DNA of 64,000 nt from Azonexaceae bacterium s22 (GTDB lineage Bacteria > Pseudomonadota > Gammaproteobacteria > Burkholderiales > Rhodocyclaceae), in NCBI GenBank assembly GCA_016617495.1, contig WYCU01000002.1:399538-463537 (forward strand), in the 5' to 3' direction. A program made the translations under genes and the position numbers. Under the pieces are notes generated by a model. That model did no database searches and had not been told where the DNA came from. It saw nothing but the letters and a program-made list of their open reading frames with translations. This document shows, in pieces, positions 25,931 through 34,283 of this stretch (the first letter of the stretch is position 1; each line of letters opens with the position of its first letter).

Positions 25931-28465
25931 ATGGCAGGTAACCCGCGCGGGTATCGTTTTGTCGTGAACTGGATGGTGTCGTTGCTGATGACACTGTTCG
26001 CCGCGTTCTCGGCATTGGCTCAACCATCCGTTACCGAGCGCTCGGCTGTCGCCGCGCTCGACAAACTCAAGCAAACCTACGAAGTGCGGAACTTCCGCAT
26101 CGGTGGCAAGTACGACCTTGCCCAGCCCCAGAGCTGGGAAAACGGCGGGGTCGGCGGAACGACGCTTGAGTCGCTCGGTGCCGCGCCGGCGCGCACTTCG
26201 TACATCGCTGTCGGTACGCCCAAGCGTAACGAGAAGGGCGAAATCGTCAATGCGATTGTCATCAGCACCTTCTTCTCGGGCGATGCGACGTCGATGTACA
26301 ACAGCTGGTATGCCGGGCAGTCGGGCAACGCTTTTGCCGGCGGTGCGCTCGTCGGGCCGGGGCTGATGTTCGATACCAACCGTTTCTACGTTGTTTTTCT
26401 GGATGGCCTTGGGCTTTGGGGCGCTTCCAAACCCTCCGACGGATTGGGCCGCAAGTTCCCGGTCTACAGCTACTACGACATGGTGCATCTGAATTACCGG
26501 ATGCTGCGCGATCACCTCAAGATCGGCCAGGTTGTACTGGCAACCGGCGTATCGATGGGCGGCACGCAGTCCTATTACTGGGGCTTGATGTATCCGGACT
26601 TCGTCAAGGCGGTCATGCCGGTGGGCGGTGCATCGGCCACCGATGGCACGGGTGGGCAGATCGCCGCCTGGACCTTCCAGTTGGCCAAGGCGGCATTGGA
26701 ATCGGATCCGGTGTGGATCGACACCAAGGCCAGCTACTATCACTTGCCGAAAGAAAAACACCCCAACAAGGGTGTGGAGTTTCATTGGTCCAACCTGTTG
26801 CTGACCGGATTTGACCTGGGCTTCCGTCAAACCCTGGGCTGGGATGAGGTTTCCAAGGAAGTCTTTGCCTGGAATCCGGAGCCACGCCTGGGCAAGAACT
26901 TCGGTACGACACTACAGCGCATGGCCGGCCAGTTCGATGCGGCCGACCTTTGGTATCGCGATACCGTCGGCGAACTGCACAATGTGGACAAACTCCTGCC
27001 GGGCATGAAGCCGCGCGCACTGGTCGTACATGTCGACAACGACATGTGGCTGATGGGTAGCGATGCGCGCAAGGCTTCCGAGGAAATCCCGGGTGGCCTC
27101 TATGCCGGGTTCTCCGATCCGATTGCCCACTACGCCGTGTTCAAGGCGCCCAATGTACTCAAGGGGAATCAGACTTTCGATTCCTTCATTCGCTCCGCAG
27201 GTGTTACGGCGCCGGACAAGGGGATTGTTTGCGAGGCGAAGAACTATCGTCGTCCGCGCATCAACATGAATCCGGACCCGAGCAAATCGTTCTGGAAGGA
27301 CGAGCTGGTTTCGCCGTTCCCGGTCAAGTATGCCAACGCCAAGGATCGTAATGGCATTGACTGGCAGATCGGCTACATGGACGAATACTGCGGCAAGGAA
27401 AGCAATCCGCCGACGCTGGTGATGGTGCACGGCAAGGGCGCGTTCGGCGCGCACTACGGCAATGTCGTCAAATACGCCGTCGAACGGGGCTTTCGCGTCA
27501 TCGTGCCTGACATGCCGCTTGCTGGCACTTCCGGTCCGGGCAATCTCGACAAGCCCCAGGCGCGTACGCTGGACGATGTCCGCGATGCGTTCAATAACCT
27601 CGTGGTCGGCAAGTTGGGCGTCAAGAAGGCCTTCTACTACGGACACTCGCAGGGCGGGCAGGTCGTGCTTGGCTATGCGCTGCGCTACCCGGAAGCGGTT
27701 CGCGGCCTGATCCTCGAAGGCCCGGCCGGTCTCGAGGAGTATCCGAAGAACTTCAAGCTGGGTGACAAGGAATTGCCGATCTGTGACAAGTCGATTGGCC
27801 GCGATCTGAAGCGCTGGCAAGAGGCTTGGGGGCCGTTTGGCCTGGTCGAATCCGAACTGAAGCGGACGCCGCAACAAGTGCGTGACTTCTTCTACTGGAA
27901 GCGCCGCGATGCTGCGGGCAATGCTGTGCCTGCACCGGCTGGCTATTTCGTCAACGACACCCAGTATTCCCGTCTGCACACCGACCAGCGTATTGCGATG
28001 ATTACCGGCAACCGTCGCGAGTTCGAACAGTGGGCCTTCCTGTTCCACTACGACACCTTCTCGATGTGTTCGGAAAATGCCCGCGAGGACGAGAACACCC
28101 TCTACAAGCGCCTGCCGCAGATCAAGGCACCGATCTTCCTGGCATTCGGCGCCATCGAGCCATTCATCCCGAGTACGTCGCTGAACGGGCTGACCGATAA
28201 GTCCAAGCAGGTCATCATCCCCTTCATGGAGCGTATGACGGCCGTTGGAAACCCGCCGGAAGTCAAGATCTATCCGGGCGTCGGGCACTTCATCCATACG
28301 GATGTGCCGAAGGAATTCGCTCAGGATGTGGTCTCGTTCATGAAGACGGGGCAAGTCAATGGCGTGACGCCCGATGTGGTCGACGCCCTCATCAACGGTG
28401 CGAAACCGATGGCGGGCCCAGCGCCTGCCGCGGCTTCCGACAAACCGGCTGGCTTGGCCAAGTGA
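25931..28465 (+). CDS. Secreted two-domain alpha/beta-hydrolase (MetX-like plus second hydrolase)
   Basis: This 844-residue protein has a Sec signal (cleavage near ALAQ) and two hydrolase domains. Domain 1 (about 35-440) resembles the homoserine-acetyltransferase fold: nucleophile Ser208 in GVSMGG, Asp in VHVDNDMWL and His in DPIAHYAVF. Domain 2 (about 490-815) has Ser573 in GHSQGG, a probable Asp/Glu in FGAIEPF and His in GVGHFIHTD. A Pro/Ala linker and KPAGLAK end the protein. AGGAGG precedes the ATG. Domain 1 is clearly paralogous to the next gene. Ester or amide hydrolysis in the periplasm is inferred, and the substrate is unknown. Confidence 0.82.
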   Translation: MAGNPRGYRFVVNWMVSLLMTLFAAFSALAQPSVTERSAVAALDKLKQTYEVRNFRIGGKYDLAQPQSWENGGVGGTTLESLGAAPARTSYIAVGTPKRNEKGEIVNAIVISTFFSGDATSMYNSWYAGQSGNAFAGGALVGPGLMFDTNRFYVVFLDGLGLWGASKPSDGLGRKFPVYSYYDMVHLNYRMLRDHLKIGQVVLATGVSMGGTQSYYWGLMYPDFVKAVMPVGGASATDGTGGQIAAWTFQLAKAALESDPVWIDTKASYYHLPKEKHPNKGVEFHWSNLLLTGFDLGFRQTLGWDEVSKEVFAWNPEPRLGKNFGTTLQRMAGQFDAADLWYRDTVGELHNVDKLLPGMKPRALVVHVDNDMWLMGSDARKASEEIPGGLYAGFSDPIAHYAVFKAPNVLKGNQTFDSFIRSAGVTAPDKGIVCEAKNYRRPRINMNPDPSKSFWKDELVSPFPVKYANAKDRNGIDWQIGYMDEYCGKESNPPTLVMVHGKGAFGAHYGNVVKYAVERGFRVIVPDMPLAGTSGPGNLDKPQARTLDDVRDAFNNLVVGKLGVKKAFYYGHSQGGQVVLGYALRYPEAVRGLILEGPAGLEEYPKNFKLGDKELPICDKSIGRDLKRWQEAWGPFGLVESELKRTPQQVRDFFYWKRRDAAGNAVPAPAGYFVNDTQYSRLHTDQRIAMITGNRREFEQWAFLFHYDTFSMCSENAREDENTLYKRLPQIKAPIFLAFGAIEPFIPSTSLNGLTDKSKQVIIPFMERMTAVGNPPEVKIYPGVGHFIHTDVPKEFAQDVVSFMKTGQVNGVTPDVVDALINGAKPMAGPAPAAASDKPAGLAK

Positions 28466-28473
28466 GGTGCGCG

Positions 28474-29835
28474 ATGAAACCCGAGATGAGGATCATGAAC
28501 GTGAAAAAGCAATTCCTTGCCCTGACGCTGGCGGCGGCCTTTGCGGTGCCCGGTGGCGTGTTGGCGGCCGATGCCGCGAAATTTCCGCTGACCCCGAATT
28601 CCTCGGTCATGGCCCAGGATTCGTTGAAGCGCTATTACGAGATTCCCAATTTCCGCATTGGCGGCAAATACAATCTCGATGCCGATCCAGAAACCTGGCG
28701 TCATGGCGGCGAGGGGGGCACCACGCTCGAATCGCTGGGCGCGGGGCCGCTCAAGGTGGCCTACATCGCTGTCGGTACGCCAAAGCGCAATGACCGGGGC
28801 GAGATCGTCAATGCCGTGGTGGTCAATGCCTTCTACTCCGGCGATGCGACCTTCATGTACAACACCTGGTACACCGGGCAGCCGGCCAACGGCTTTTCTG
28901 GTGGTGCGGTGGTCGGTCCCGGCCTGGCAATCGATACCGACAAATATTACGTTGTCTTCCTCGATGCCATTGGCCTTTGGGGCGCTTCCAAGCCCTCGGC
29001 CGGCTTGGGGCGTAAATTCCCGGCCTACAACTATTTCGACATGGTGCAGGCCAATTACCGCCTGTTGCGCGATCATCTGAAGATTGCGCAGGTCGAAGTG
29101 GCAACGGGCGTGTCGATGGGGGCCACGCAGAGCTGGGTTTGGGGTGTGATGCATTCCCCGAGCGGCTACGTCAAGGCGATCATGCCGATTGGCGGGACGA
29201 CCGCCTCGGACGGTAGCGATCCGGTGGGCGCATGGACCTTCATGCTCGGACAGGCAGCCCTGGAAAGCGATCCGCTGTGGCGCAAGACCAATGGCGATTA
29301 CTACCATCTGCCACTTGATCAGCATCCGAAGCAGGGCCTCCAGTTCATGTGGTCTCGCTTGCAACTGACGGGCTTCACCTTCCCGGTGCGCTCGGCCACG
29401 CCGTGGGAGCGCATCGAGCGCGAGGTGTTCTACTGGGAGCCCACGGGTAACCAGACAGCGGCCTGGATCGCGCGAACCAAGGACGAAGATGCGGTTGACT
29501 ACTGGTATCGCAACGCTGCCGGGTTCGACTACAACATCAACGCCGATCTCAAGCGCATCAAGGCGCGAACCTTGGTGGTGCACGTCGATACCGACATGTG
29601 GCTGATGGTCGAGAACGCTCGGAAGGCGGCCAAGGACACGCCGGGTGCCGTCTTTGCCAGCTTCCCGGATCCGACGGCGCACTATGGCGTTTTCAAGGCG
29701 CCTAACGTCATCAAGGACACGATTAAGTCCTTCGTTGACAATACATTCACCACCAGTCTGCCAGGTATCGCCGGAGCCAGCTCCGGCGGCGGGGCGCAGG
29801 CGGTGGTTGAAAAGCCGGCCGGTCTCGCCAAATAA
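28474..29835 (+). CDS. Secreted MetX-like alpha/beta-hydrolase
   Basis: This 453-residue protein is a paralogue of domain 1 of the upstream gene, matching it closely from SVMAQDSLKRYYEIPNFRIGGKY to the C-terminal domain. The signal peptide ends near GGVLAAD. Nucleophile Ser214 lies in GVSMGATQS (Ala replaces the second Gly), Asp in VHVDTDMWL and His in DPTAHYGVF. It ends with KPAGLAK like its neighbour. The start 28474 was chosen for its GAGG at good spacing. GTG 28462 and ATG 28495 are alternatives. It begins 8 bases after the upstream stop and is in the same operon. Confidence 0.83.
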   Translation: MKPEMRIMNVKKQFLALTLAAAFAVPGGVLAADAAKFPLTPNSSVMAQDSLKRYYEIPNFRIGGKYNLDADPETWRHGGEGGTTLESLGAGPLKVAYIAVGTPKRNDRGEIVNAVVVNAFYSGDATFMYNTWYTGQPANGFSGGAVVGPGLAIDTDKYYVVFLDAIGLWGASKPSAGLGRKFPAYNYFDMVQANYRLLRDHLKIAQVEVATGVSMGATQSWVWGVMHSPSGYVKAIMPIGGTTASDGSDPVGAWTFMLGQAALESDPLWRKTNGDYYHLPLDQHPKQGLQFMWSRLQLTGFTFPVRSATPWERIEREVFYWEPTGNQTAAWIARTKDEDAVDYWYRNAAGFDYNINADLKRIKARTLVVHVDTDMWLMVENARKAAKDTPGAVFASFPDPTAHYGVFKAPNVIKDTIKSFVDNTFTTSLPGIAGASSGGGAQAVVEKPAGLAK

Positions 29836-29855
29836 GGACCGGATCGGGATTGTCA

Positions 29856-29880
29856 GGCCGCCTGCGGGCGGCCTTTTTTT
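29856..29880 (+). terminator. Rho-independent terminator of the hydrolase operon
   Basis: GGCCGCC (29856-29862) pairs with GGCGGCC (29867-29873) around TGCG and is followed by seven T. It lies 20 bp after the stop of the MetX-like gene. Confidence 0.92.
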
Positions 29881-29889
29881 GTCTGGTCG

Positions 29890-30840
29890 CTATTGGCCGC
29901 GAAAGGTTTTTCGCCATTGATTTGGCGATACGCCATGAAGCCGCCGGAAGTGGTGGCGCAGCGAGATCGGTGAGCCGAAGCCGCAGAGCGCAGCGATATT
30001 TTCGATGTCTCGCGCACTGGTTTCGAGGAGGCGGCGGCAGTAGGCGAGGCGCTCGTTAAGCAGCCAGTTGCCGAAGGTCGTGCCGGTGATGTGGCGGAAA
30101 TTCCGGGTGAATGTGCGCCGACTCATCAGGGATCGCTCGGCAAGGCTGTCCAGCGTGTGGGGCATGGCGAGATTGGCGCGAATCCAGTCCAGGAGTTCCG
30201 ATATGCGCGTATCGCGCGCGGAAACCGGCAAGGGCTGATCGATGAACTGCGCTTGTCCGCCCTGGCGGTGGGGCGGGGTGACCAGGCGCCGCGCAACGCT
30301 GTTGGCGACTTCCGAGCCATGCGATTGACGGAGCAAATGCAGGCAGCAGTCGAGCCCGGCTGCCGTGCCGGCTGAGGTCAGGATGTTGCCGTCTTCGACG
30401 TAAAGTACGTTGGGGTCCGTCGCAATGTCTGGATAGCGGCGAGCGAAATCCGCCGCGTAGGCCCAGTGTGTGGTGGCGGTCCGTCCCGCGAGCAAGCCGG
30501 CTTCGGCCAGCACGTAGGCGCCGAGACACAAGCCGACAATGCGAACGCCCTGCGCATGGGCAAGCTTCAAGGCGTCGAGCAAATGCTGGGGCGGACGTTC
30601 GTCCGGGTTGCGCCAACTGGGAACGATGATCGCGTCGGCGCCGGTGAGCCCCTCCAGTCCGTGCCGAGCAACGATCTCGAATCCGGCGGTCGTGCTTATC
30701 GGACCGGATTCAAATGTGCAGACGCGCAAGTCGAATGCGGGGGCGCCGGGATGGCGGTCGCCGAAAACGACGCAGGGTACGGCCAGATGAAAGGCGCTGA
30801 TGTGGTCGAAGGCGACAACGGCCACGTTGCACAGGCTCAT
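29890..30840 (-). CDS. GlxA/FtrA-type transcriptional regulator (DJ-1/PfpI plus AraC HTH)
   Basis: This 316-residue regulator has an N-terminal class-I glutamine-amidotransferase-like domain (about 5-190, nucleophile-elbow region GLCLGAYVLAEAG) and a C-terminal AraC double helix-turn-helix (TLDSLAERSLMSRRTFTRNF and IENIAALCGFGSPISLRHHF). Members usually activate amine or amide catabolism genes in response to small ligands. It is divergent from the isochorismatase-like gene at 30965, which it probably controls, and it may also act on the hydrolase operons. Confidence 0.9.
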   Translation of the reverse strand: MSLCNVAVVAFDHISAFHLAVPCVVFGDRHPGAPAFDLRVCTFESGPISTTAGFEIVARHGLEGLTGADAIIVPSWRNPDERPPQHLLDALKLAHAQGVRIVGLCLGAYVLAEAGLLAGRTATTHWAYAADFARRYPDIATDPNVLYVEDGNILTSAGTAAGLDCCLHLLRQSHGSEVANSVARRLVTPPHRQGGQAQFIDQPLPVSARDTRISELLDWIRANLAMPHTLDSLAERSLMSRRTFTRNFRHITGTTFGNWLLNERLAYCRRLLETSARDIENIAALCGFGSPISLRHHFRRLHGVSPNQWRKTFRGQ

Positions 30841-30931
30841 GTGGAATCTCCTTACGACACCCGTGAATTGGCCCGATCTTATCGAAACTTGTCATTGGGG
30901 TCACTCGTGGCCGGACTACGCATCGCAAATA

Positions 30932-30945
30932 ATGTCGCGGTCAAC
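30932..30945 (+). repeat. Dispersed element, diverged copy h
   Basis: ATGTCGCGGTCAAC has two mismatches to the core. It lies 6 bp before the ribosome-binding site of the isochorismatase-like gene, within the divergent promoter region. Confidence 0.65.
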
Positions 30946-30964
30946 CCCCCAAGGAGGATCGAAA

Positions 30965-31624
30965 ATGAGCAGTAATGAAGCCCAGCGGCCGCCCCAGCGT
31001 GCCTTGATCGTGATCGATGTCCAGAACGAATATGTGACGGGCAAGTTGCGTATCGAATACCCGGACGTCAATTCGTCGCTGGCCAATATCGCCAGAGCCA
31101 TGGATGCAGCGCACGCGGCTGGTATCCCCGTGGTGGTGGTTCAGCACCTCTATCCTGCGGGTGCCCCGGTATTCGCTCGTGGCAGCGATGGCGCGGCACT
31201 GCATCCCGTGGTCGTTGAGCGGCACCGCGATCATCTGGTTGAAAAGCAACTGGCCAGCTCGCTTGCCGGTACCGAACTTGGACCATGGTTGCGCGAGCGG
31301 GGTATCGATACCTTGAGCATCGTCGGTTACATGACTCACAACTGCGACGACGCAACGGCTCGCCATGCGATGCATGAGGGCTGGAAGGTGGAACTGTTGC
31401 ACGATGCCGCTGGTTCATTGCCTTACGCCAATGCGCGCGGATCGGCCAGTGCCGAAGAAATCCATCGGGTGTTCACCGTGGTGATGCATACCGCGTTTGC
31501 CGCGGTGGTGAGTACCGACGAATGGTTGGCGGCGGTGGCGGCAGGCGTGCCGTTGGCTACGGATAACGTGTACTTGTCAAACCAGCGGGCGCTGGCAGCG
31601 CGTGGAGGCGGCACTTCCAACTAG
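30965..31624 (+). CDS. Isochorismatase-family cysteine hydrolase
   Basis: This 219-residue cytosolic enzyme has the isochorismatase fold with all three catalytic residues: Asp18 (VIDVQNEY), Lys94 (VEKQLASSLAGTEL) and Cys127 (MTHNCDDAT). Family members hydrolyse amides such as nicotinamide, N-carbamoyl compounds or biuret, or split isochorismate. Nothing here fixes the substrate. A perfect AAGGAGG (30951-30957) precedes the ATG at 30965. The divergent GlxA-type regulator suggests substrate-induced expression. Confidence 0.88.
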   Translation: MSSNEAQRPPQRALIVIDVQNEYVTGKLRIEYPDVNSSLANIARAMDAAHAAGIPVVVVQHLYPAGAPVFARGSDGAALHPVVVERHRDHLVEKQLASSLAGTELGPWLRERGIDTLSIVGYMTHNCDDATARHAMHEGWKVELLHDAAGSLPYANARGSASAEEIHRVFTVVMHTAFAAVVSTDEWLAAVAAGVPLATDNVYLSNQRALAARGGGTSN

Positions 31625-31658
31625 TGCGTTCGCCCAATCCTGGGCATTGTAGTGGCGA

Positions 31659-31701
31659 CCAGGAAAACGGGGCCGAGTGCCCTCGACCCCGTTTTCCCTG
31701 G
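31659..31701. terminator. Bidirectional terminator between convergent genes
   Basis: CCAGGAAAACGGGGCCGAG (31659-31677) pairs with the arm at 31682-31701 with one bulge and one G-T type mismatch. A/T runs lie inside the stem on both sides, so it can stop both the isochorismatase-like gene and the opposing hydrolase gene. Confidence 0.75.
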
Positions 31702-31717
31702 ATCGGCGAGCCGAAAA

Positions 31718-32575
31718 TCAGCCGCGGAAGAAGTCGCCGAAGATGCGCGCGAAGAGCAGCGGTTGTTCGAGGTTCATCGAGTGGCCGACGTAGGGGAAGA
31801 TTTCCAGACGCGCATTCGGCAGCTTTTGAACCATGATGTCCATGTGCTCGCGCGGAATCCAGTAATCCATCTTGCCAAACAGGATGAGGTGTTCGTGCGT
31901 CATTTCGGACATGCGGCGGGCCAGGGCGCCGCTATCCCATTCCAGGCCGAGGTTGTGCGGCGTGCCGAACCAGATTCCGTCGGAGAGGACGCGGGTCTTT
32001 TCGATGATGAAGGCGAACAGGTCGCGTTGTGCCGTGCTGGTTGCTTCGGCGAATTGCGGCATCATCCCGGCGACCATGGTTTCCGGCCGGAACAAGGTGG
32101 GAGCGGCGCTTGCCAGGCCAGCGAAGCAGACATCCTTGTCCGTTTTCATGGCGGTTAATACGCCGATCTGGCCTGGGTTGAGCTGCAGCCCGAGCGGGCT
32201 GACCGGATCGAGCATCAACACCTTGCCGAAACGTTCCGGGGCGAGCGTCAGCATATGCGAGATGATGATGCCGCCAGTTGAATGGCCATAGAGGTGACAT
32301 TTTTCAATGCCGAGCGCATCGAGCAGCGCGAGATGGTCGCGTGCATGCGTTTCCATGGTGTAGTTGGAGTAATCCGCGGCCGGTTCCGGTTTGTCCGAAT
32401 TGCCACAGCCGCGCCATTCGGCGGCGATCACGCGGATATTGTCCGGCAACAGCGGCATGGCCAGATCGAGCCAGTGGGCGCAGCCAAGATTGCCATGCAC
32501 GGCGAGCACGACGTTGTCGCCGCTGCCGTGCTCGATGTAGTTCAGGGAAATGTCTCCAACCTGGATGCGCGGCAT
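31718..32575 (-). CDS. Alpha/beta-hydrolase
   Basis: This 285-residue cytosolic hydrolase has oxyanion motif HGN (27-29), nucleophile Ser99 in GHSTGG, an Asp in FGKMDYWIP and His in YVGHSMNLEQP. It resembles meta-cleavage-product hydrolases, haloalkane-dehalogenase-like esterases and simple ester hydrolases, which sequence alone cannot separate. It has a purine-rich GGAGGTTGGC just before the ATG. It is divergent from the next hydrolase gene with 82 bp between. Confidence 0.85.
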   Translation of the reverse strand: MPRIQVGDISLNYIEHGSGDNVVLAVHGNLGCAHWLDLAMPLLPDNIRVIAAEWRGCGNSDKPEPAADYSNYTMETHARDHLALLDALGIEKCHLYGHSTGGIIISHMLTLAPERFGKVLMLDPVSPLGLQLNPGQIGVLTAMKTDKDVCFAGLASAAPTLFRPETMVAGMMPQFAEATSTAQRDLFAFIIEKTRVLSDGIWFGTPHNLGLEWDSGALARRMSEMTHEHLILFGKMDYWIPREHMDIMVQKLPNARLEIFPYVGHSMNLEQPLLFARIFGDFFRG

Positions 32576-32657
32576 GCCAACCTCCGTTTGTTGTTGTTCG
32601 GGCCATTATAGATTGGGGGGGCGCGAGGTGCTACATTCGCTGGCAAGGAGGGCAACG

Positions 32658-33512
32658 ATGAATTTCAAGTGGCGGCATGTTCAATGTCTCGGGCCGGGGG
32701 GGCTGCACCGCATGGCCTATACGGAGTGGGGCGATCCGTCCAGTTCGCGGGTGCTGGTCTGTGTTCATGGCCTGACGCGCAATGCGCGCGATTTCGATTT
32801 TCTTGCCGCCGCCATGGCGGATGCCTATCGCGTGGTTTGCGTCGATATTGTCGGCCGAGGGCAAAGCGATTGGCTGGTCGATCCCTCGGGCTATACGGTG
32901 CAACATTACGTGGCAGACATGGTGACCTTGCTCGCCCGTCTCGATGTCCCGCAGGTCGACTGGGTGGGCACTTCGATGGGCGGATTGATTGGCATGGCCT
33001 TGGCCAGCATGGCCAATTCGCCCATCCGTCGTCTGGTGCTCAACGATATCGGGCCGGAGATTACGGTGGATGCCATTGAGCGCATCGTTTCGTATGTCGG
33101 ACTCGATCCGCGCTGGGCAAGCTTCGACGAAGCCGTGGCCTATGTGCGCACCGTGAGCGCACCGTTCGGCGCGTTGTCGGACGAACAGTGGCGCCACCTG
33201 ACCGAGCATGCGGTACGCCGTCATGCGGATGGCACCTGGGGCTTTCGTTACGATCCGGCCATCGCAGCCCCGTTCAAGACGGCGTTTACCGGCGAGCCGA
33301 TTGACCTCTGGCCCCTTTACGAGCGCATTGCCTGCCCGGTGCTGGCCCTGCGCGGTGAGCTTTCCGATCTGCTATTGAAGGATGCATTCCTGAAAATGGG
33401 CGAACGCGGGCCGCAGGCCAAACTGGCGGAAATTCCCGGTGTTGGCCATGCGCCGATGTTTCTCGATGAGGCTCAGGTCAAATTGGTGCGCGACTTTCTG
33501 CTGGCGCCCTGA
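32658..33512 (+). CDS. Alpha/beta-hydrolase
   Basis: This 284-residue hydrolase starts at ATG 32658 after AAGGAGG. It has oxyanion motif VHGLTRNARDFD, nucleophile Ser106 in GTSMGG, a probable acid in LRGELSDLL and His in GVGHAPMF. The sequence, with its MNFKWRHVQC start and NDIGPEI segment, is close to a widespread proteobacterial esterase family. The substrate is unknown. It is the last member of the accessory hydrolase cluster. Confidence 0.86.
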   Translation: MNFKWRHVQCLGPGGLHRMAYTEWGDPSSSRVLVCVHGLTRNARDFDFLAAAMADAYRVVCVDIVGRGQSDWLVDPSGYTVQHYVADMVTLLARLDVPQVDWVGTSMGGLIGMALASMANSPIRRLVLNDIGPEITVDAIERIVSYVGLDPRWASFDEAVAYVRTVSAPFGALSDEQWRHLTEHAVRRHADGTWGFRYDPAIAAPFKTAFTGEPIDLWPLYERIACPVLALRGELSDLLLKDAFLKMGERGPQAKLAEIPGVGHAPMFLDEAQVKLVRDFLLAP

Positions 33513-33530
33513 GCGCCGATGGGCTCAGGG
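33507..33530. terminator. Hairpin overlapping two convergent stop codons
   Basis: CCCTGAGC (33507-33514) pairs perfectly with GCTCAGGG (33523-33530) around an 8-base loop. It includes the ends of both the hydrolase gene and mtfA. It lacks a T-run, so its efficiency as a terminator is uncertain. Confidence 0.55.
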
Positions 33531-34283
33531 CTGCACGGGCAGGCGGCCCAGCGGGTCCTGGCGGTAGTAGTCGCGTAGCAGGGCGTAGAGGGCGGGGTAG
33601 TCGGCCTGCACCGCGTTCGGTAACTCGAAAAAATTTTCGGATAACACGGCGAAGAACTCGGCCGGCGATTCACTGGCATAGGGGTCAATGCGGGTTTCTT
33701 CGCCATCGTCCACGCGCCGGCAAAAATCCTCATAAGCGGGAAGAAACACCGCATCCCAGGCTTCGGTCGTTAGCCCGGAATGCAGGGCAGGAATCCCGTC
33801 GGCGTCGCCGTTGAGCATGTCGAGCTTGTGGGCAAATTCGTGGATGACGACGTTGTATCCCTCGCCAGACATCTGGGCATCGGTCCACGACACGATCAGC
33901 GGACCACCCTCCCAGGCTTCGCCGGAAAGGACATCCTCGAATTCATGGACGATGCCGTCTTCGTCCTCGATGCGGCGTTGGACGACGAATTCGTCCGGGT
34001 ACACGACGATGCCGACCCAGCCGCGATATGCGGAAAGCCCCAGTTCCAGAATCGGCAGGCAGCCTTGGGCGGCGATGGCGACGCAGATTTCGTCGGTGAG
34101 CGTCAGCCCGCCGACGCCCGTAAATTGCTTTTCGGCAAGAAATTGCTCGGTGAGCATTTTGAGCCGTTTTTGATCGTCGACCGCGACAATTGCCAGAAAC
34201 GGGTAGCGTTGCAGCGTCTGTTGCCAGAGCGGCTCGGGAATGGCTGTTTTGCGGCGGCTGCCCAGCCAGTCGAAAAGTCCCAT
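33525..34283 (-). CDS. mtfA: M90-family zinc metallopeptidase MtfA
   Basis: This 252-residue cytosolic protein matches MtfA, which in Escherichia coli binds the glucose-PTS repressor Mlc and has aminopeptidase activity. The zinc motif HEFAHKLDMLNG is intact, with a downstream glutamate in SPAEFFAVLSENFFE. It starts MGLFDWLGSRRK at ATG 34283. Longer in-frame readings upstream fall inside the EamA gene. The start overlaps the TAA of that gene (TAATG). A dispersed-element copy encodes IVAVD near residues 30-36. Confidence 0.92.
   Translation of the reverse strand: MGLFDWLGSRRKTAIPEPLWQQTLQRYPFLAIVAVDDQKRLKMLTEQFLAEKQFTGVGGLTLTDEICVAIAAQGCLPILELGLSAYRGWVGIVVYPDEFVVQRRIEDEDGIVHEFEDVLSGEAWEGGPLIVSWTDAQMSGEGYNVVIHEFAHKLDMLNGDADGIPALHSGLTTEAWDAVFLPAYEDFCRRVDDGEETRIDPYASESPAEFFAVLSENFFELPNAVQADYPALYALLRDYYRQDPLGRLPVQP
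34176..34189 (-). repeat. Dispersed 14-bp element, copy i (inside mtfA)
   Basis: This is a perfect core in the sense orientation of mtfA, translated IVAVD, followed by GATCAAAAACGGCTCAAAA. Confidence 0.88.
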
